Source: Histoplasma ohiense | Lineage: Eukaryota > Ascomycota > Eurotiomycetes > Onygenales > Ajellomycetaceae | Reading direction: 5' to 3' | DNA length: 64,000 nucleotides | Assembly: GCA_017607445.1 (NCBI GenBank) | Contig: JAEVHH010000005.1 | Coordinates: forward strand, 935,001-999,000 | In this document: positions 1 to 11,490 of the stretch, piece after piece | Numbering within the stretch: the first letter of the stretch is position 1 | Layout: every line of letters begins with the position of its first letter | Notes under the pieces: generated by a model | Seen by the model: the letters and a program-made list of their open reading frames with translations, nothing else | Told to the model about the DNA's origin: nothing | Databases searched by the model: none | Made by a program: the position numbers and the translations under genes

Positions 1-2
1 AA

Positions 3-281
3 GTGTATCTAGGGAGTAGAGTCTGCAGAACCAGTGGAGGAGACCCATACTTTCAACGATTGGCGATAAATTCGGTATTCAGCACAACCGCTAGGTCCAG
101 GGAAGTGAGCGAGTCAAATGAGGATACGGACTATTGTTCGAGCTTGGATATTTCACAATGGGAGACAAGTTTATCCGGGCATGGTTTCTGCGTTTGGGGA
201 ACCCTTTCCATCAAGGATCTTTGGCAGCTGGAGGTCCTCGAGCAAAGGAAATTGTTTGTCGCGTGGTCCAAAGTTCTGTAG
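3..281 (+). other. Open frame running in from the left edge, unknown
   Basis: A frame open from the window edge ends at a TAG at 279-281. It has no ATG near its left end, so if real it is only the 3' part of a gene starting outside the window. The peptide is of mixed composition, with the C-terminus rich in Trp, Leu and Lys, and I recognise no domain. A stretch this short and open by chance is common, so this is only a possible terminal exon. Confidence 0.2.
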
Positions 282-695
282 CTTCGCTGAACCTTGAAGT
301 GGTGAGGTTGAATTGGCACGTGATTGGCTGAAGGCTCCAGGGGTCGTCTCAAAGCTCAAGCCATGCATGCTAGTAAGTATAAGCAATCTATACATTGAGG
401 TCTAATCAGGTCTAATAATGTATAACGATGCTGAAAAGAATCTAAATATATAAACAGGGCCTCAGTGAATGATATAGGGGTGGAAATCCAAGCTGATTCC
501 TCGAAGACAGGACCAGATAACTCTCTCATCCATAATTACTATCCCTAATGCGCCCCGAGCAAAACAAGTTCCAAACCCACAAAACTCATCTCAACCGCCG
601 TTCTTCACTTCTCAGCACCGGCCGTCATCTAGACCGTCGCGAATGTCCATCGATAGATCACGTTCGTAGAAACTTTCCAACCACGTCGTGTATTC

Positions 696-915
696 CTAGT
701 TCCCATACGTAGTGCGCACGCCGTGGTTATACATCTCAATTTCCTTCCTCAGGTCATCGTAGCACTCTGCAGTACCGATGTCGTTGTTCCCATGATTGTT
801 GATCAACTTCAGCGAGAAACCAGCCTCTTTGGTACTGTCGAGCTTGCCACTTTTGGCTCTGATGTTTCCAAGTCTATACGTGTCATCCAGACCGGCAAAG
901 TTGACGGCAGAGAGC
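696..915 (-). other. Possible 3' exon remnant, unknown
   Basis: On the minus strand a frame ending at TAG (696-698) is preceded by an acceptor-like ...gccagcag at 916-926. Upstream of that is a 27-nt poly-T run (poly-A at 945-971 on the plus strand), which would lie in the intron. The peptide (ending in ...VRTTYGN) looks protein-like, but I could not connect it to a convincing upstream exon and know no family for it. It may be the last exon of a decayed gene. Confidence 0.2.
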
Positions 916-944
916 CTGCTGGCATCCCAGAATGCGCTTTCGCC

Positions 945-971
945 AAAAAAAAAAAAAAAAAAAAAAAAAAA
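945..971 (+). repeat. Poly-A tract, 27 nt
   Basis: Uninterrupted run of A. One of about ten homopolymer runs of 18 nt or longer in this window. No target-site duplication or element body was recognised next to it. Confidence 0.9.
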
Positions 972-1647
972 GGTGTTCAACGACAACGATCATGTTGGTA
1001 TTCATGTCCCTTGCTGTTGGCTTTATGAGAAATGCGGATGCCGGGGTAGCGGCGAAGCCAGTCAGCGCGAAATGAAAATGTATTTTTGGGATATTATAAG
1101 ATACGCATGGATGTAAGAATTGAATTTGTGGATGAACTCCGTTTGTATAAAAGGCTGATGAAGGGATATTAGACGTGCGGAGCTCTTTTCGATGTGTGGT
1201 CTTCCTTTTCGCTGGATAGAGGCACAAAACCACTATATAAGCGTCCCTGATCCATTCCGGCTCAGCTATACAACAGCGAGAGAAGCTTCATCGTTGTAAC
1301 ATCCAATCTCGTAAGCCCCAGCTTGGAAAATTGAGAGAAGCCCCTTTTCCTTTTCTTCAACACAGCTCTTATTAACACGATTGTTGCGATGCCCATCAAG
1401 CTCACAGCTCAGGATCGGACGCAATGTGAATTAAATCCAAGTCGAAATCGGCCCCCCGCTCTACAAGTTGGTTCAGCTCGATTCCCACTTGCACTGTTTT
1501 TCATACTCGACGGCAATCACAAGGTCAAGATAATTTGACGAAAACGACGTGGTGGTGATTCCGACTCTGAGCTTTAGTCCCAACTCGCACGCACCCACTC
1601 GTCCCCATTCACACCCCCCAGCCCCTATCATCTCACTACGAAAATAG
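972..1647. other. Non-coding stretch, no recognised gene
   Basis: No frame here shows a recognisable protein. The plus strand has a TATA-like 'tatataagcg' near 1234-1243 followed by CT-rich sequence, which looks like a promoter or leader, but I could not identify a gene it would serve. Confidence 0.5.
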
Positions 1648-2037
1648 TCAAGATTTCTCGGGTTCAGAGTGGCGTCTCTCAAACTCATCCCTCTTCCCCT
1701 GGCTTAACGGGGGCGGTAAAATGGCCTTATCCGGATTGAACCACAACTCCCTTGAAACCTTGCTTCCATCGACGCCCTCATATTCAGCTTTACTCGCCAT
1801 CTCGGAAGGCATTCGACGCAGGCATGCAGCGATTAGGTTGGGGGTTAACCCAACCGCATCTACCACATCGCGATCAGCAGTCAGCGAGCGTAGAACCCCG
1901 TCCTTACCTAGTGCGACGCAGCCCTGGAGTGTGGAGTCGAGTTTGAGATTTTTGAGAACAGCACTGAATTCCCGTTGGTCAGGGTCTGTGAAGTACCAAG
2001 AAGGTTTGCAGCATCCGCCTTCTTTTTGCTGTTCCAT
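1648..2037 (-). CDS. Small conserved fungal protein, 'RSL-D-V-D / GVDG / W-NP' family
   Basis: Single-exon reading of 129 aa starting at ATG 2035-2037. The central part carries an ordered motif set: NLKLD, then DGVLRSL..D..VVD...LTP, then GVDG..V, then W.NP. The same order occurs in the protein at 22286-22734, so the two look like distant paralogues. From general knowledge, small Pezizomycotina proteins of unknown function, often with a signal peptide, share this arrangement. No signal peptide is visible here. An acceptor-like 'cttcacag' ends just above 1985, so the true gene may begin in an upstream exon that I could not locate, with the first 18 residues as drawn being intron. Function unknown. 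Confidence 0.55.
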   Translation of the reverse strand: MEQQKEGGCCKPSWYFTDPDQREFSAVLKNLKLDSTLQGCVALGKDGVLRSLTADRDVVDAVGLTPNLIAACLRRMPSEMASKAEYEGVDGSKVSRELWFNPDKAILPPPLSQGKRDEFERRHSEPEKS

Positions 2038-3792
2038 GATTCAATCTGCTATTTATTTTGCGCTTTCTGTAGTTTTCTTGGGAGGTGGGGGTGGGATGTT
2101 GCTTTGTTTTTGCTTTTATGTCGATTTACTTCGATTTATCAATAAACGTGGCGATGGCTGTTGTTGCAGGAGCCAGGAATAGTGCAAAAGGTGGTTTTCT
2201 GCCGAAAGTTACAGCTTACAGTTATAGGCGGTGAGGTATCTCCGGCGCAATGGATGCCCCTCGCTGGCAGAGCTTCGTGAAACTTGTTATTTTGGTGGTT
2301 CCGGTAACCCAGTCTGGAGAGTGTCGCTGCGAAGCTGAAATCTGGTAAATCTTTAAGTAAATTGTGCCGCAGTGTGATCATTACCATTAAAATCTACCCC
2401 TGAATCAGCGCTGTAGCTCCGGTAACTTGTATACGTTTCCTCCAAAGGAGTACGCCAAACAAAGCCGTTGCTTTATGATGATCAGTTTAGGTGAACTTTT
2501 CAATTCAATTGATCAGTATTAAACCTTCGCAACGGAGTTTGCAGGACTCCAGATGTCAATGTGAGGAACGACTGGAGAAAAGGATGATGACCTTTTATCC
2601 GCGAACCAAACAATCCGTCCCGGTTTAACTTCTCAGTTCAGCAAAAAAAGTGAAATCATTGATCTGGCGCAAGTATTTATCACAATAAGCGTGTCTGTCC
2701 ACAGCTACTCTCTTGTTGTAGTACAGAACATTCCCAACATGGAAGAGAGCTGAGTCAGATCAATTACAGAGAATCTGCAATGATGGGCTGCGCACAATCC
2801 ATGCTGATGATTGCGAAACGAGGGTCCAGAGATGGCAAATGCGTTTAGTATCATTTATAGGAAGGGCGTTTCAAGTGGCGCAACCAGGTAAAGACTCCCC
2901 CCCGACTTGCAAAGAAGTTTCGTGGGTAATAACTCTGCCCCACAATCTCGTAGATCGAACCATCCGATGCAGAAATTCCCCTAAATAAGTAATAAAGCTT
3001 CCGCAGTTGTGAAATTGGTCGTAGTCTTTCGGCAGCAATGGCAGCAAAGAAATAAAAGCGATGGTGGTGCGGAAGCTCCTCCTCACCACTCTTTTGTTGG
3101 CTCCAGTGAACATTGTTCCTCAACGTGTTCATTGCTATCCTACCATATTCTCCCCTTGTCATCCTAGTTGGCGCCATCGCTAGGCTGAGGAAAGGGACGC
3201 GCATTGTCGAAATTCCTGAATGCCCCATGGGGAAAACCCAAGATTCGCCGCATTCTCCGTATGCCATATCAATCCATCTGCATGAATAAGCCGAGAACGA
3301 TCAGTGGTCGTCATAATTTACCCGTGCATTGGAGCTGATTGTGACATCCAACAATTGGAAAGGAGTATTGCATGTCGCATCCCCGACTTTAGAGGTTGGG
3401 GTGTCAGGACTTCTGGCGTGCGGACACTGAGGCCCTGAACTGTAAGTGCGAATAGAATCCAGCTCAGACAGCGTCAAGGGATGGTATTGGGCCTGGTCGA
3501 TACGATGGGTTTCGTTCCTTACTTTGTATCATCATCGTGGGCTTTGTTTGCCCAAGGCTGTGAAACTGGCCATGAAGAAAAACACAGCCCAAAGCGAAAG
3601 AGATTTTAGGTGAATATTGAAGATATATACCACCCCCTCTGTTCGACTTGCATGAGATATCAAGCGCAGACAGACAGAGCAACATCAAGCCGTGGCGGAA
3701 TCTGACAGAGACGTAACTTCAAAAATTCAAATGCGCAGTTACATCTCCCTGTGGAGTATTCTCTCTTCATGAGGCTCTCCAACGGGAAAGTG

Positions 3793-3828
<36 letters not shown>

Positions 3829-4984
3829 AAGGATAAGGAAAACGAAGAAAGAAAGAAAAATCATAGTTGAAGGGGAGGAAAAAAGTAATTCATGCCAAAA
3901 CGAAATGTCCCACCCACAAGTCCACTACCACAACCACCTGCAGATCACAGTTGCTTGGGCACAACGAGAGGTTCTCAAGGTGCTGAGGAATGGTCCGAAT
4001 CATCATGCAAAGCGCATATGTGTGGGAAGATCTTGCGCGGGAGTTTCGCGGATTGTCTGCCGGATTGCTGGCTTCGACTTTTTACCCTGGCGGGCCAGCG
4101 ATTGTTTTCCCGGTCAGCTAGCATCGTTGACGGTCTGCAGAGACGTTATTATCATGTACTGTTGGCTGTGGAGTGCTGCCTGCCGCCCACCGTCCCCATA
4201 ATAGGCTGCGTTTAATCAAGTTGGAAAGTGTTGGAGGAAAAAAGGGGAGGACCATGAACACGTGAGATCAAAGCTTCCCCTCTCGTTCCAGTGGCCTGTA
4301 AATAAGAAAAAGAAAAAAGAAAAAAAATTCTCATTTTCATTTAACAGAAGCAAAACCCTCAAGAACGAAATCTCGAGTTTAGTATATTGTATCCTGCATA
4401 TAAAAAATAAAACACCTAGATGTTCTTGGTTTAAAAAAAAAAAAAAAAGTTTTGTTTAAGCTGATGCAATTTTTTGCCGGCCGTGAAGCATTTATCTATT
4501 TCTAGCTCCTCGGGTGGAGAACAGAAAACAATGAATTAAAACAAACACATAATGTATAAAATATAACATTGAAAATGAAAATTAGCAACCTTTCTTTCTG
4601 TAAAAGAAGAACAAATAATGAAATGAACCCGCAACTCAAGTTTGCCAAAACTTCACACCTTTTTGCAAATACTCAATTTAAAATCACCCGTCCAATAATG
4701 CTAATGATGCTTTCACCGCTGTTTTTATGTTTGAATGGGGAATGGAGATGGGAGGCGGGGTATCATAGACAATTGAGGAAACAACACAAAAAAAGGGGGA
4801 GGGGAGGGGGGGACCGAAAAAAAAAAAAAAAAAAAAAAGAAGTGTAGCTCGTGGTTTAACACCAGATCCACAAACAAGCACTTTGCTTATCAATAGTAAA
4901 AGATAGCGATAATGGCAGAAGCCCATATCAGAAGGGCATTGTAGGCGAGTGGGTTAGAACAATAACAAAAGGTGCTGCGCCAGT
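2038..4984. other. Gene-poor 2.9-kb stretch with poly-A tracts
   Basis: No convincing gene. A minus-strand frame with an ATG at 3267 (to 2851) gives a 138-aa peptide without a known domain; that length is expected by chance in a window this size. The stretch contains a 32-nt poly-A run (3793-3824), a 22-nt poly-A run (4817-4838) and several shorter A-rich blocks between 4300 and 4470. The right end is the 3' flank of the alternative oxidase gene. Confidence 0.6.
3793..3824 (+). repeat. Poly-A tract, 32 nt
   Basis: Uninterrupted A run followed by a short GGATAA repeat (two units) and A/G-rich sequence. Confidence 0.9.
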
Positions 4985-6257
4985 TCATATCACCTCATCC
5001 CGTTCCCAGCCAGTGGGCTTGACAATTTCAGCCGACTTCGTAGGATGCGGCGCCTCGGGATTATCGTACTTGGCCGCGTACGGATTCGGGTCCACACCTT
5101 GCTTGAGATTAGCCAGCGTGTGATTGACCTCACGGTGTTTCGCTTCATCGGCACGGATGTAATATAGCAAATCGAGAATCGTCCTCTTCCCCTCGGGCAT
5201 CTGCCAGTACGCGACGGCGATATCCGGAGCCGGCTGGTTCGCCCAGTTGGGGAGCTTGCCAGATTCGAGATCCTTGATCGCATGGGTGTATGTCATGACG
5301 GCCTCCTCTTCGAGGTATCCGACGAAACGGTGGCAGGTGCGTGGAGAAATCAGATAGGAGATGAAGAAGCCGTTGAAAAATACGCCCTGGGCTCCCAGGA
5401 CCATTAGGCGCATGAACCAGCCCGGCTGTGCGAGTTTTAGGAAGGAGAGCAGGTGCATGCGTTCGTTGTAGGCTTCTTCCAAGAGAGTTTCGATCCTAGA
5501 AACAAAATGTTTAGTATTCTGAGTGATACGATAATCGGGACGGGGATGCAAAATTAATGGGATGGAATGGAAATGCAAGCCCTTACCAGCCATTATCTCG
5601 CTTCATACGCCTCAAGCTTCGGAGGTGGCGAAGCATACCGCCAACCATTCCAGGAACGCCAGCAACAGTTTCCAGGAAAATAAAGCGGATGACCCATTTC
5701 CTCTCAGTCATCTGGAATTGTTCTGGCACTTCCACCCCCTGCTTACCAGGTGCAGCATGCCTATAGCCAGTTGCCAGATCTGTAGCCCAACGCAGGAAGC
5801 GGACAGTGCCCAGGGCAACCCAATCTGACCAGTTTTTTGCTTCTCGATGGGCAATGGCAATTTCTTTCATTTGTTTTTCGGTGAATCTAGAAAGGAAAAA
5901 AAAGAAATTGCAACTTTAGTCTTTTGGATCACGAAAATCATGTTGTAACATGAACTCAAATAAAAATAATACTAGAACTTAGGTGAGGAAAACGTACACC
6001 GGATGTTTCCATGTCGTTACCGACTCGACGATATGATCCGTCTCCTTCGGGGGCGCAAAAAATTCCTTAATCCACCGACGAGAAGTTGACGAGAAATATC
6101 TCATGTTGCTATTCGAAGTGGCGGCGTAATGATAAAGCAGGGGACTGCCCCTCAGGCCTCTGATAGCGGTGGTTGATGGACGAAGCAGCGGCCCTCGCAG
6201 CATGGCGGGGGCAGGGCAAGCCATCAGAACCCTCGCGCATCCTGAGGTCGGATACAT
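4985..6257 (-). CDS. AOX1: Mitochondrial alternative oxidase
   Basis: Non-proton-pumping ubiquinol:O2 oxidoreductase of the inner mitochondrial membrane. It bypasses complexes III and IV and is typically induced by oxidative stress or cytochrome-chain inhibition. Three exons on the minus strand: 6257-5998, 5886-5587 and 5495-4985. The introns have GTACGT/ctag and GTAAGG/ctag borders, and the joined product is 356 aa, normal for fungal AOX. The di-iron ligand motifs are all present: LETVAG, NERMH, LEEEAV and RADEAKH, plus the conserved RMKRDNGW and the C-terminal KPTGWERDEVI. The N-terminus is Arg/Ser-rich and consistent with a mitochondrial presequence (RYFSSTSRR). The start is the least certain part: the frame is open further upstream, and MACPAP (11 codons in) is an alternative start. 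Confidence 0.95.
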
Positions 6258-7952
6258 GATGTAGGCAATGAATGGGACGAAACCAAGAGCGGAAATGAAC
6301 GCGTGAAGGCTGTGATGGAAGTGAGGTGTATTAGTAATGGCAGTGCTGAATCGATTGCAGCGAAGATATCGGGCAGAAGATACAATTGTCAATCCACCAT
6401 CGGGACAGTACACTCAATATATAGGAGTGGAACAAGTTGCGCGGCATCCTTGCCCTGTATAATGACTTCATTAATTCCCCGGGTCCAGCAGGTTCCGATG
6501 GGCCTGGCCCCGGCTCGGAGAACTCTTGCTCTCATTTAAATTATATATGCGCTAGAAAAACCCCCGGAGGAAGTATTGGATCTTGGTGCAGAGCAGTATT
6601 AATAATCGGGCTAGATCTGTGTTATTTTAATGGAACTGTGATCAGCTGACTGTGACCTTGCCTCGGTTGAAGCAAGGCCGCGCCCTGCTTCTCTATTTGC
6701 TCGCGACGGCGCAGAGCCCAATTCCCTATGAACCCGAGTCGGGATCCGCGCTTCCGCCAGAAACGACCAGAATAACAGCCACACACAAAGCTGAAACATG
6801 TCGAATGTTTACGGCGACTTTCCCGGAAGCGTTCCCACGAACGTTGCATCCGTTCAAAATGCGTTCCAAGATATGACTCGTATTTGAGACTATGTTGGTT
6901 CCTTTTTTTTTTCATTTTTAATGTTTTTCAATATTCGGCCCCGGAGTTCCCGATATCCCCCGATCATGATGTGATGGTCACGCCCCAGCTATCAAAATTT
7001 ACTGTATCACTGCAAGATCTGGCAAACCATGACTTAACACAACTCAGCCGTGGTGGCCACCACGCCCGGCGCAGTCGAATTCGTTACACACAACGAATAG
7101 GAGGGATAAACAGACGAGAGGCTGACTATATCGCGCCATCATCAAAAGACGCATGCCATGCAACACGCAGCGCACTTCGCCAGCAAGCAACTATGTGGGA
7201 TCCCAGGAGTCATCGATGATCAATCGAATTGTTCTAATAGGCCTGTTTTTGTAGTCATTATTGCGGCAGAACATTTCTTCAAATGCGGCCCTCAGATTGC
7301 TGCCCCTGCGGGTAGACTTCAAGTTAGGTTGTACCTGTTTATCCTTGGGCTTCAAGCACGGCCCAAAAAAAAAAAAACATATTGAGTTTGAAGCCTACAT
7401 TTATTAACTAGATCAATTGATTTAGATCACAGCAGATGTCTTGAAGCTGCTTGGATCAGCGGGCTACGCGGTGATGTAGTTCAGTGAGACAATGACCTAA
7501 CTATTGGCAATCTCTAAACAAGATACATTTAGAACACAAATATTTTTTTTTCTTGAATTGGGACTAAAACAAAGGACTTAAATACGCATACATATATCTC
7601 CTTGTCCTACTTTACGCAGATTCGAAGCTGAAATCTTGCTATTATAAACTTGTAAGCTCATATACCATACCGCGCATGGTGACATCCATATTTAAGTCCC
7701 CATGTTATGCAGGTGTGAAGAGAAAGAGCTCAAAGAGCTAGCTGCATTGCATTGTGTCGCATGAATTTCAATGTGAACATGGGTTTGGAAATACACCAAT
7801 GCAAGCTGTGGGGGTTCAACATAAGTCCCCCTTCTCTGTTAGTTGGACAATACATCTTCCAGTCCAGGGATGGATCTGATTTCCTGAAACAACGTGTATA
7901 TATATTTATATATACAGATCAAGCAAGGTTTCATATCTCCATAGAAAAATAG
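6258..7952. other. Promoter side of AOX and 3' flank of acylphosphatase
   Basis: About 1.7 kb without a recognisable gene. The part near 6258-7000 is the 5' flank of the alternative oxidase. The part around 7400-7950 is AT-rich and is the 3' flank of the acylphosphatase. A TATA-like 'atttaaattatata' lies at 6535-6548. Confidence 0.5.
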
Positions 7953-8367
7953 TTAGCCGCGAGTCACCACAAACGACTCCTCCCCATCCTTCAGGTCAAT
8001 CTCCGACTTTTCCAGCTTAACCACACGTGCTAATTCGGGTCCTTGGCTTAGATCCTCGAGCAGCTTCGAGAGCGCGGCCTCATCCCCTTGGGCTTCCCCT
8101 TCTACCTGTGTAGGTTATTGGAATGTGTAAGTAATAAAGGTAGTGCATGGTAGATGGATAGGCCAGTGGGTATATATATACACATATAGCAATGCGAAAC
8201 GACGATCTGTGCTTTCGCGGGGTAGAAATGAAAGTCAAACAATATATAGTAATCTAAGGGAAGCGGGGTGGGGCTTTCTTCGCTCATATATGTGAGAACA
8301 TATAGTGTGTTGCAATGAGCAAGAGCAACAATGACAAGAGTCTCGATTCAACTACATTCCTGCGCAG

Positions 8368-8398
<31 letters not shown>

Positions 8399-8890
8399 TA
8401 ATAGATAGAGTGGAGGATGGGACATTTGACGGAGGCAGAGTTGGGGTGGGAGGGGTCTGTTTCCAACCGACCTTTCCATCAGGTGTATTCCTCACCCATC
8501 CGGTTGAGCTGTAGTTATTCGCATTCCGCCGAGTGAAATCGCTAGTTTCAAGGATTCATAATTCAGCATAGATTTATTTCATCTTAAACAAGAAAAGGAT
8601 AGTGGAGGGATTGGGAGGGGGGGCTCTATTATTATTTTCCATACCGAAAGAAGACTCCTGGCAACCCCAGCCCGTCACAGGTTGGTTAGTTGGTTAGCTT
8701 GGGATAAAGCAACGCAGAATCCAGGAGAAAAGAGTCAATTTATACATGCCTTGGACTTTTCCGTGGACACGAAAGGAGATCTGGGTCTGGTCAGTGATTA
8801 TTTTTTCCCTCATATATCAATGAGAGTTGTTTATATTCTGTGTCATCAAAAGTTCCGGAAAGGAAGTTAACTCCATACTCGTTTCGACAT
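7953..8890 (-). CDS. Acylphosphatase, five exons with a 13-nt microexon
   Basis: Small cytosolic enzyme that hydrolyses acyl phosphates. I reconstructed it from five minus-strand exons: 8890-8879 (12 nt, MSKR), 8780-8750 (31 nt), 8657-8645 (13 nt), 8541-8472 (70 nt) and 8105-7953 (153 nt, stop TAA). The product is 92 aa, the normal size. The joined frame gives the family signature VHGKVQGVFFR (the catalytic Arg lies in the VFFR loop), then GWVRNTPDG with the catalytic Asn, then VEGEAQG, GP..A.V and the C-terminal FVVTR. Intron 2 has a GC donor (AAG|GCATGT); the others are GT-AG. Intron 4 is long (366 nt) and contains a poly-T/poly-A block. Every junction keeps frame, and the family motif is restored only by this path, so I trust it despite the tiny exons. 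Confidence 0.88.
8369..8399. repeat. Poly-T/poly-A block inside acylphosphatase intron 4
   Basis: A run of T followed directly by a run of A, about 30 nt in all. On the transcribed strand it could fold on itself or act as a polypyrimidine stretch. Confidence 0.8.
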
Positions 8891-9749
8891 AATGGGTTTC
8901 CCGTTCCCTCGTGTGTGAAAAGCGCGAACCTAGGCCGGATGGACATAGATCCCTTAGCCGCTTCACTTTGATATAAGATTGCCAGTGATGAATGGCAGGT
9001 GCTGTGATTTCAGTGCTATGGAGGGTTATTTACTCAAAGATGACCTGTGCCAAGCCCTGGCTTGTTGTTGACTAAACGAAGGTGTGCAACGTAATAACAC
9101 GTGATTTTAGGACAATCGTGCTAGTCCCAAAACAGCAAAATACCAACAAAGGTCTTGGCGTCAGATCGGATCCAAAAGGAAAAAAAGTTAAAAAGGGAAA
9201 GAATTAATTGTCATGCATGTGACAAATAGGGATAGGCCGGTGTACGCAGTGCTACATGCAACAGGCGCAGGAATCAGGGTGCAGCTCATCTTAAGTTCTG
9301 AGAGCTGCAGCAGGAAGATATGGATACTACATTATGTTGGATGCCTGGGATGTTCCTGGCTGCCACGGCCAGCGCTATGCTTGGTTGATTTTAGCTGCAA
9401 GCCCCTTTCCTGTTCATGATCTCAAACCAACATTTCTCTCCCTCTCACAACCAACAACAAACATCAGCATGGAACGAGATGCTTAATGTTAATAATAGCC
9501 AGGAGAAAACTCATTGCATTCATTTGGCTACCCTTTTCATCTAATTTATGTCTTGCATTATTTTCTTGGCCACGAGCAATTCTTACTCCCTCATATATAT
9601 TTTGTTTCTTTGAACCAGTCTTAACACTTTGCAACTAAGCCCTGCATATTGATAATTATTTATATACTCCTCCCTTAAATAAAGATCCCGCGTCCCGCAT
9701 TTTTACTGCCAGTAAAGGAACTCTGTCCTATTAGACGTGACAAACAAAA
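8891..9749. other. Divergent promoter region, acylphosphatase / unknown conserved gene
   Basis: 859 bp between two divergently transcribed genes. It contains a CACGTGAT box at 9098-9105 and, close to the plus-strand gene, AT-rich sequence with 'catatatattttg' near 9592 and 'tatttatatactcc' near 9658. No coding frame is recognisable. Confidence 0.5.
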
Positions 9750-11345
9750 ATGGCCTCCCAAGGCGACCGTGATCGACCACTCTATCCAGACACTCAAAAC
9801 CCCTCCCGCTCCCCCTCCCTCTCGCCCACCCCGGCCGTCTCCTCTTGTCCTTCGCCCGACCGCACTTTCTCCACCATGTCCACCGTCTCCTCCGTCTCCA
9901 ATTTCTCTGGCGATGCGAAATCAGGCGTGTCCTCCTCCTCGCGCAGACGCGGCTACATACGACCCCAGGGCGTGGAATTCGCCGAATCCGCAAAGAACCG
10001 CGAGAGCGTCATGAGTCTGGGGAGCATTGCGCATTTGCAATATTACTTTGCGAGAACTGGCTTGCTGGATGGCAAAGGCGCGCAGTTCGCCAAGGCGAAC
10101 AGGAAAAAGGGAGAGAAGTCGCTGCAACAACAACAGCACCAGGATATCCCCAGGCTGATGTTGTCCCAGCAGCCGCAGCTGGGTGAAGACTTTGTCGAAA
10201 GCCCTATCGACGATATGGCTGGCGGCTGTGATGAGATGGGAGATGACGCGTGGGATGAGAACGAACCTGTCATGCTGCCACCAACAGTCAGCACGTATAG
10301 TATCCGTAACCACTATATCCCGCCACCTCCGGACTTGGAGTCGTTGAGGAGGGAACTGCAAACTGCGTTGGCGAAGGCGCGGTTTGTGTTGACGGCGGCG
10401 AAGGAACAGTTGACTCCACAATTGCTGTCACCGACTCCGAGAGATCGCTCGCCGGATGGCCTGTCAGACCCGGAGGATGAGGCCACCATCTCTGAAACAC
10501 CTACGGCAGCTAAGTCTCCACGGGGTTGGCATGAAATTGAGGGTATGCATATTCTGGATGTGGTTACGTTTGCTATCCGTGCTGCGAAGATATATTACAC
10601 GGCGCATGAGAATCCGGAGCGCTTGGCTTCTATTAAGAGCGAGCGGAAGATACGGGAAGAGTTGCTGCAGGTTTTGGAGGTTCTGAAGAAGTGGGCTACG
10701 AGGAATTTCGCAGGAGGGTTGAGGGACGGGGAACGGGCGTCTCTTCTCGCGTGGATTGCCGGTGTGGGGGAAATGCTTGATGAAGAACGGAAGCTGGAGG
10801 AGATAGAGATGCAGAGGCGGTCGAGCTTCATCTGGGCTAATGGGGAATGGGATGGAAGAGAGCGCGAGCAAGCGGGATCATTTCTCCAGTGTCTAGAGAC
10901 GAGCAATCGACCTCTACCTACGTGGGACTCCGTGGAGACGAATCCGCTTCCAACGCCTCTACTCGCGCGTCTCAAGGACGGCAGGGATCTGGTCAGATTC
11001 CACAACGAGGCCGTGAAACTGTCGCACCGCCAGTTTGGCCAGATTAAATCGTTCCATGAAGATGTTGCCAAGCCGTACCGGCTGGCGGATAACCTGCGGT
11101 ATTGGGTCAAGGCAGCTGAGATACGGTGGGAGATCAAGCTTGAGCTGGATGTGATGGCAGTGGTCAATGGTGAGGACAACGAGGCGTGGAAAAGCTTCGA
11201 CACGGCGCTGATGGCCTGGTGTAAGGGCGTTCGAGAAGAGCTGGTGCGCGATTGGAAAGCGAAGGGCTCTCATTCTGCGACGGTATCACCGGTGGACCCG
11301 GGGACGGCGCCAACTGTAGCTGGACTTGGGATTGATGCTTTATAA
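9750..11345 (+). CDS. Conserved Pezizomycotina protein of unknown function
   Basis: Intronless 531-aa protein. Residues 1-65 are Ser/Pro-rich and probably disordered. The segment around residues 73-115 (GVEFAESAKNRESVMSLGS followed by HLQYYFARTGLL) is strongly reminiscent of an uncharacterised family widespread in filamentous ascomycetes. The C-terminal half (residues 260-500) is predicted helical, Trp- and Arg/Glu-rich, with no catalytic motif I can name. A short Gln run (QQQQHQ) sits near residue 126. No signal peptide or transmembrane segment. The start has an A at -3 (aaaaATGG). It is followed by KAR9 on the same strand, with a small candidate gene on the other strand between them. Confidence 0.85.
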   Translation: MASQGDRDRPLYPDTQNPSRSPSLSPTPAVSSCPSPDRTFSTMSTVSSVSNFSGDAKSGVSSSSRRRGYIRPQGVEFAESAKNRESVMSLGSIAHLQYYFARTGLLDGKGAQFAKANRKKGEKSLQQQQHQDIPRLMLSQQPQLGEDFVESPIDDMAGGCDEMGDDAWDENEPVMLPPTVSTYSIRNHYIPPPPDLESLRRELQTALAKARFVLTAAKEQLTPQLLSPTPRDRSPDGLSDPEDEATISETPTAAKSPRGWHEIEGMHILDVVTFAIRAAKIYYTAHENPERLASIKSERKIREELLQVLEVLKKWATRNFAGGLRDGERASLLAWIAGVGEMLDEERKLEEIEMQRRSSFIWANGEWDGREREQAGSFLQCLETSNRPLPTWDSVETNPLPTPLLARLKDGRDLVRFHNEAVKLSHRQFGQIKSFHEDVAKPYRLADNLRYWVKAAEIRWEIKLELDVMAVVNGEDNEAWKSFDTALMAWCKGVREELVRDWKAKGSHSATVSPVDPGTAPTVAGLGIDAL

Positions 11346-11490
11346 AATAACCCATTATGGCGGGAAGCAAAATGCCACGGAAGGACAAAAAGGGGCGTCA
11401 ACCACGCCTCTCTTTAGTATTTATATTTTGTTTTTGATGAGGTTCACGACGTTTGACCAGTAACACGTTGTGGTCTCCACAGGTGTCTTC

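Noticed and set aside
883..1233. Frame with poly-Phe stretch
   Set aside because: The Phe run is only the poly-T tract translated; the rest has no family.
2851..3267. 138-codon minus-strand frame
   Set aside because: Protein-like in places but no motif, and its length is within chance expectation.
10595..11203. 202-codon minus-strand frame opposite the 531-aa gene
   Set aside because: Antisense shadow of a GC-rich coding region; no independent motif.
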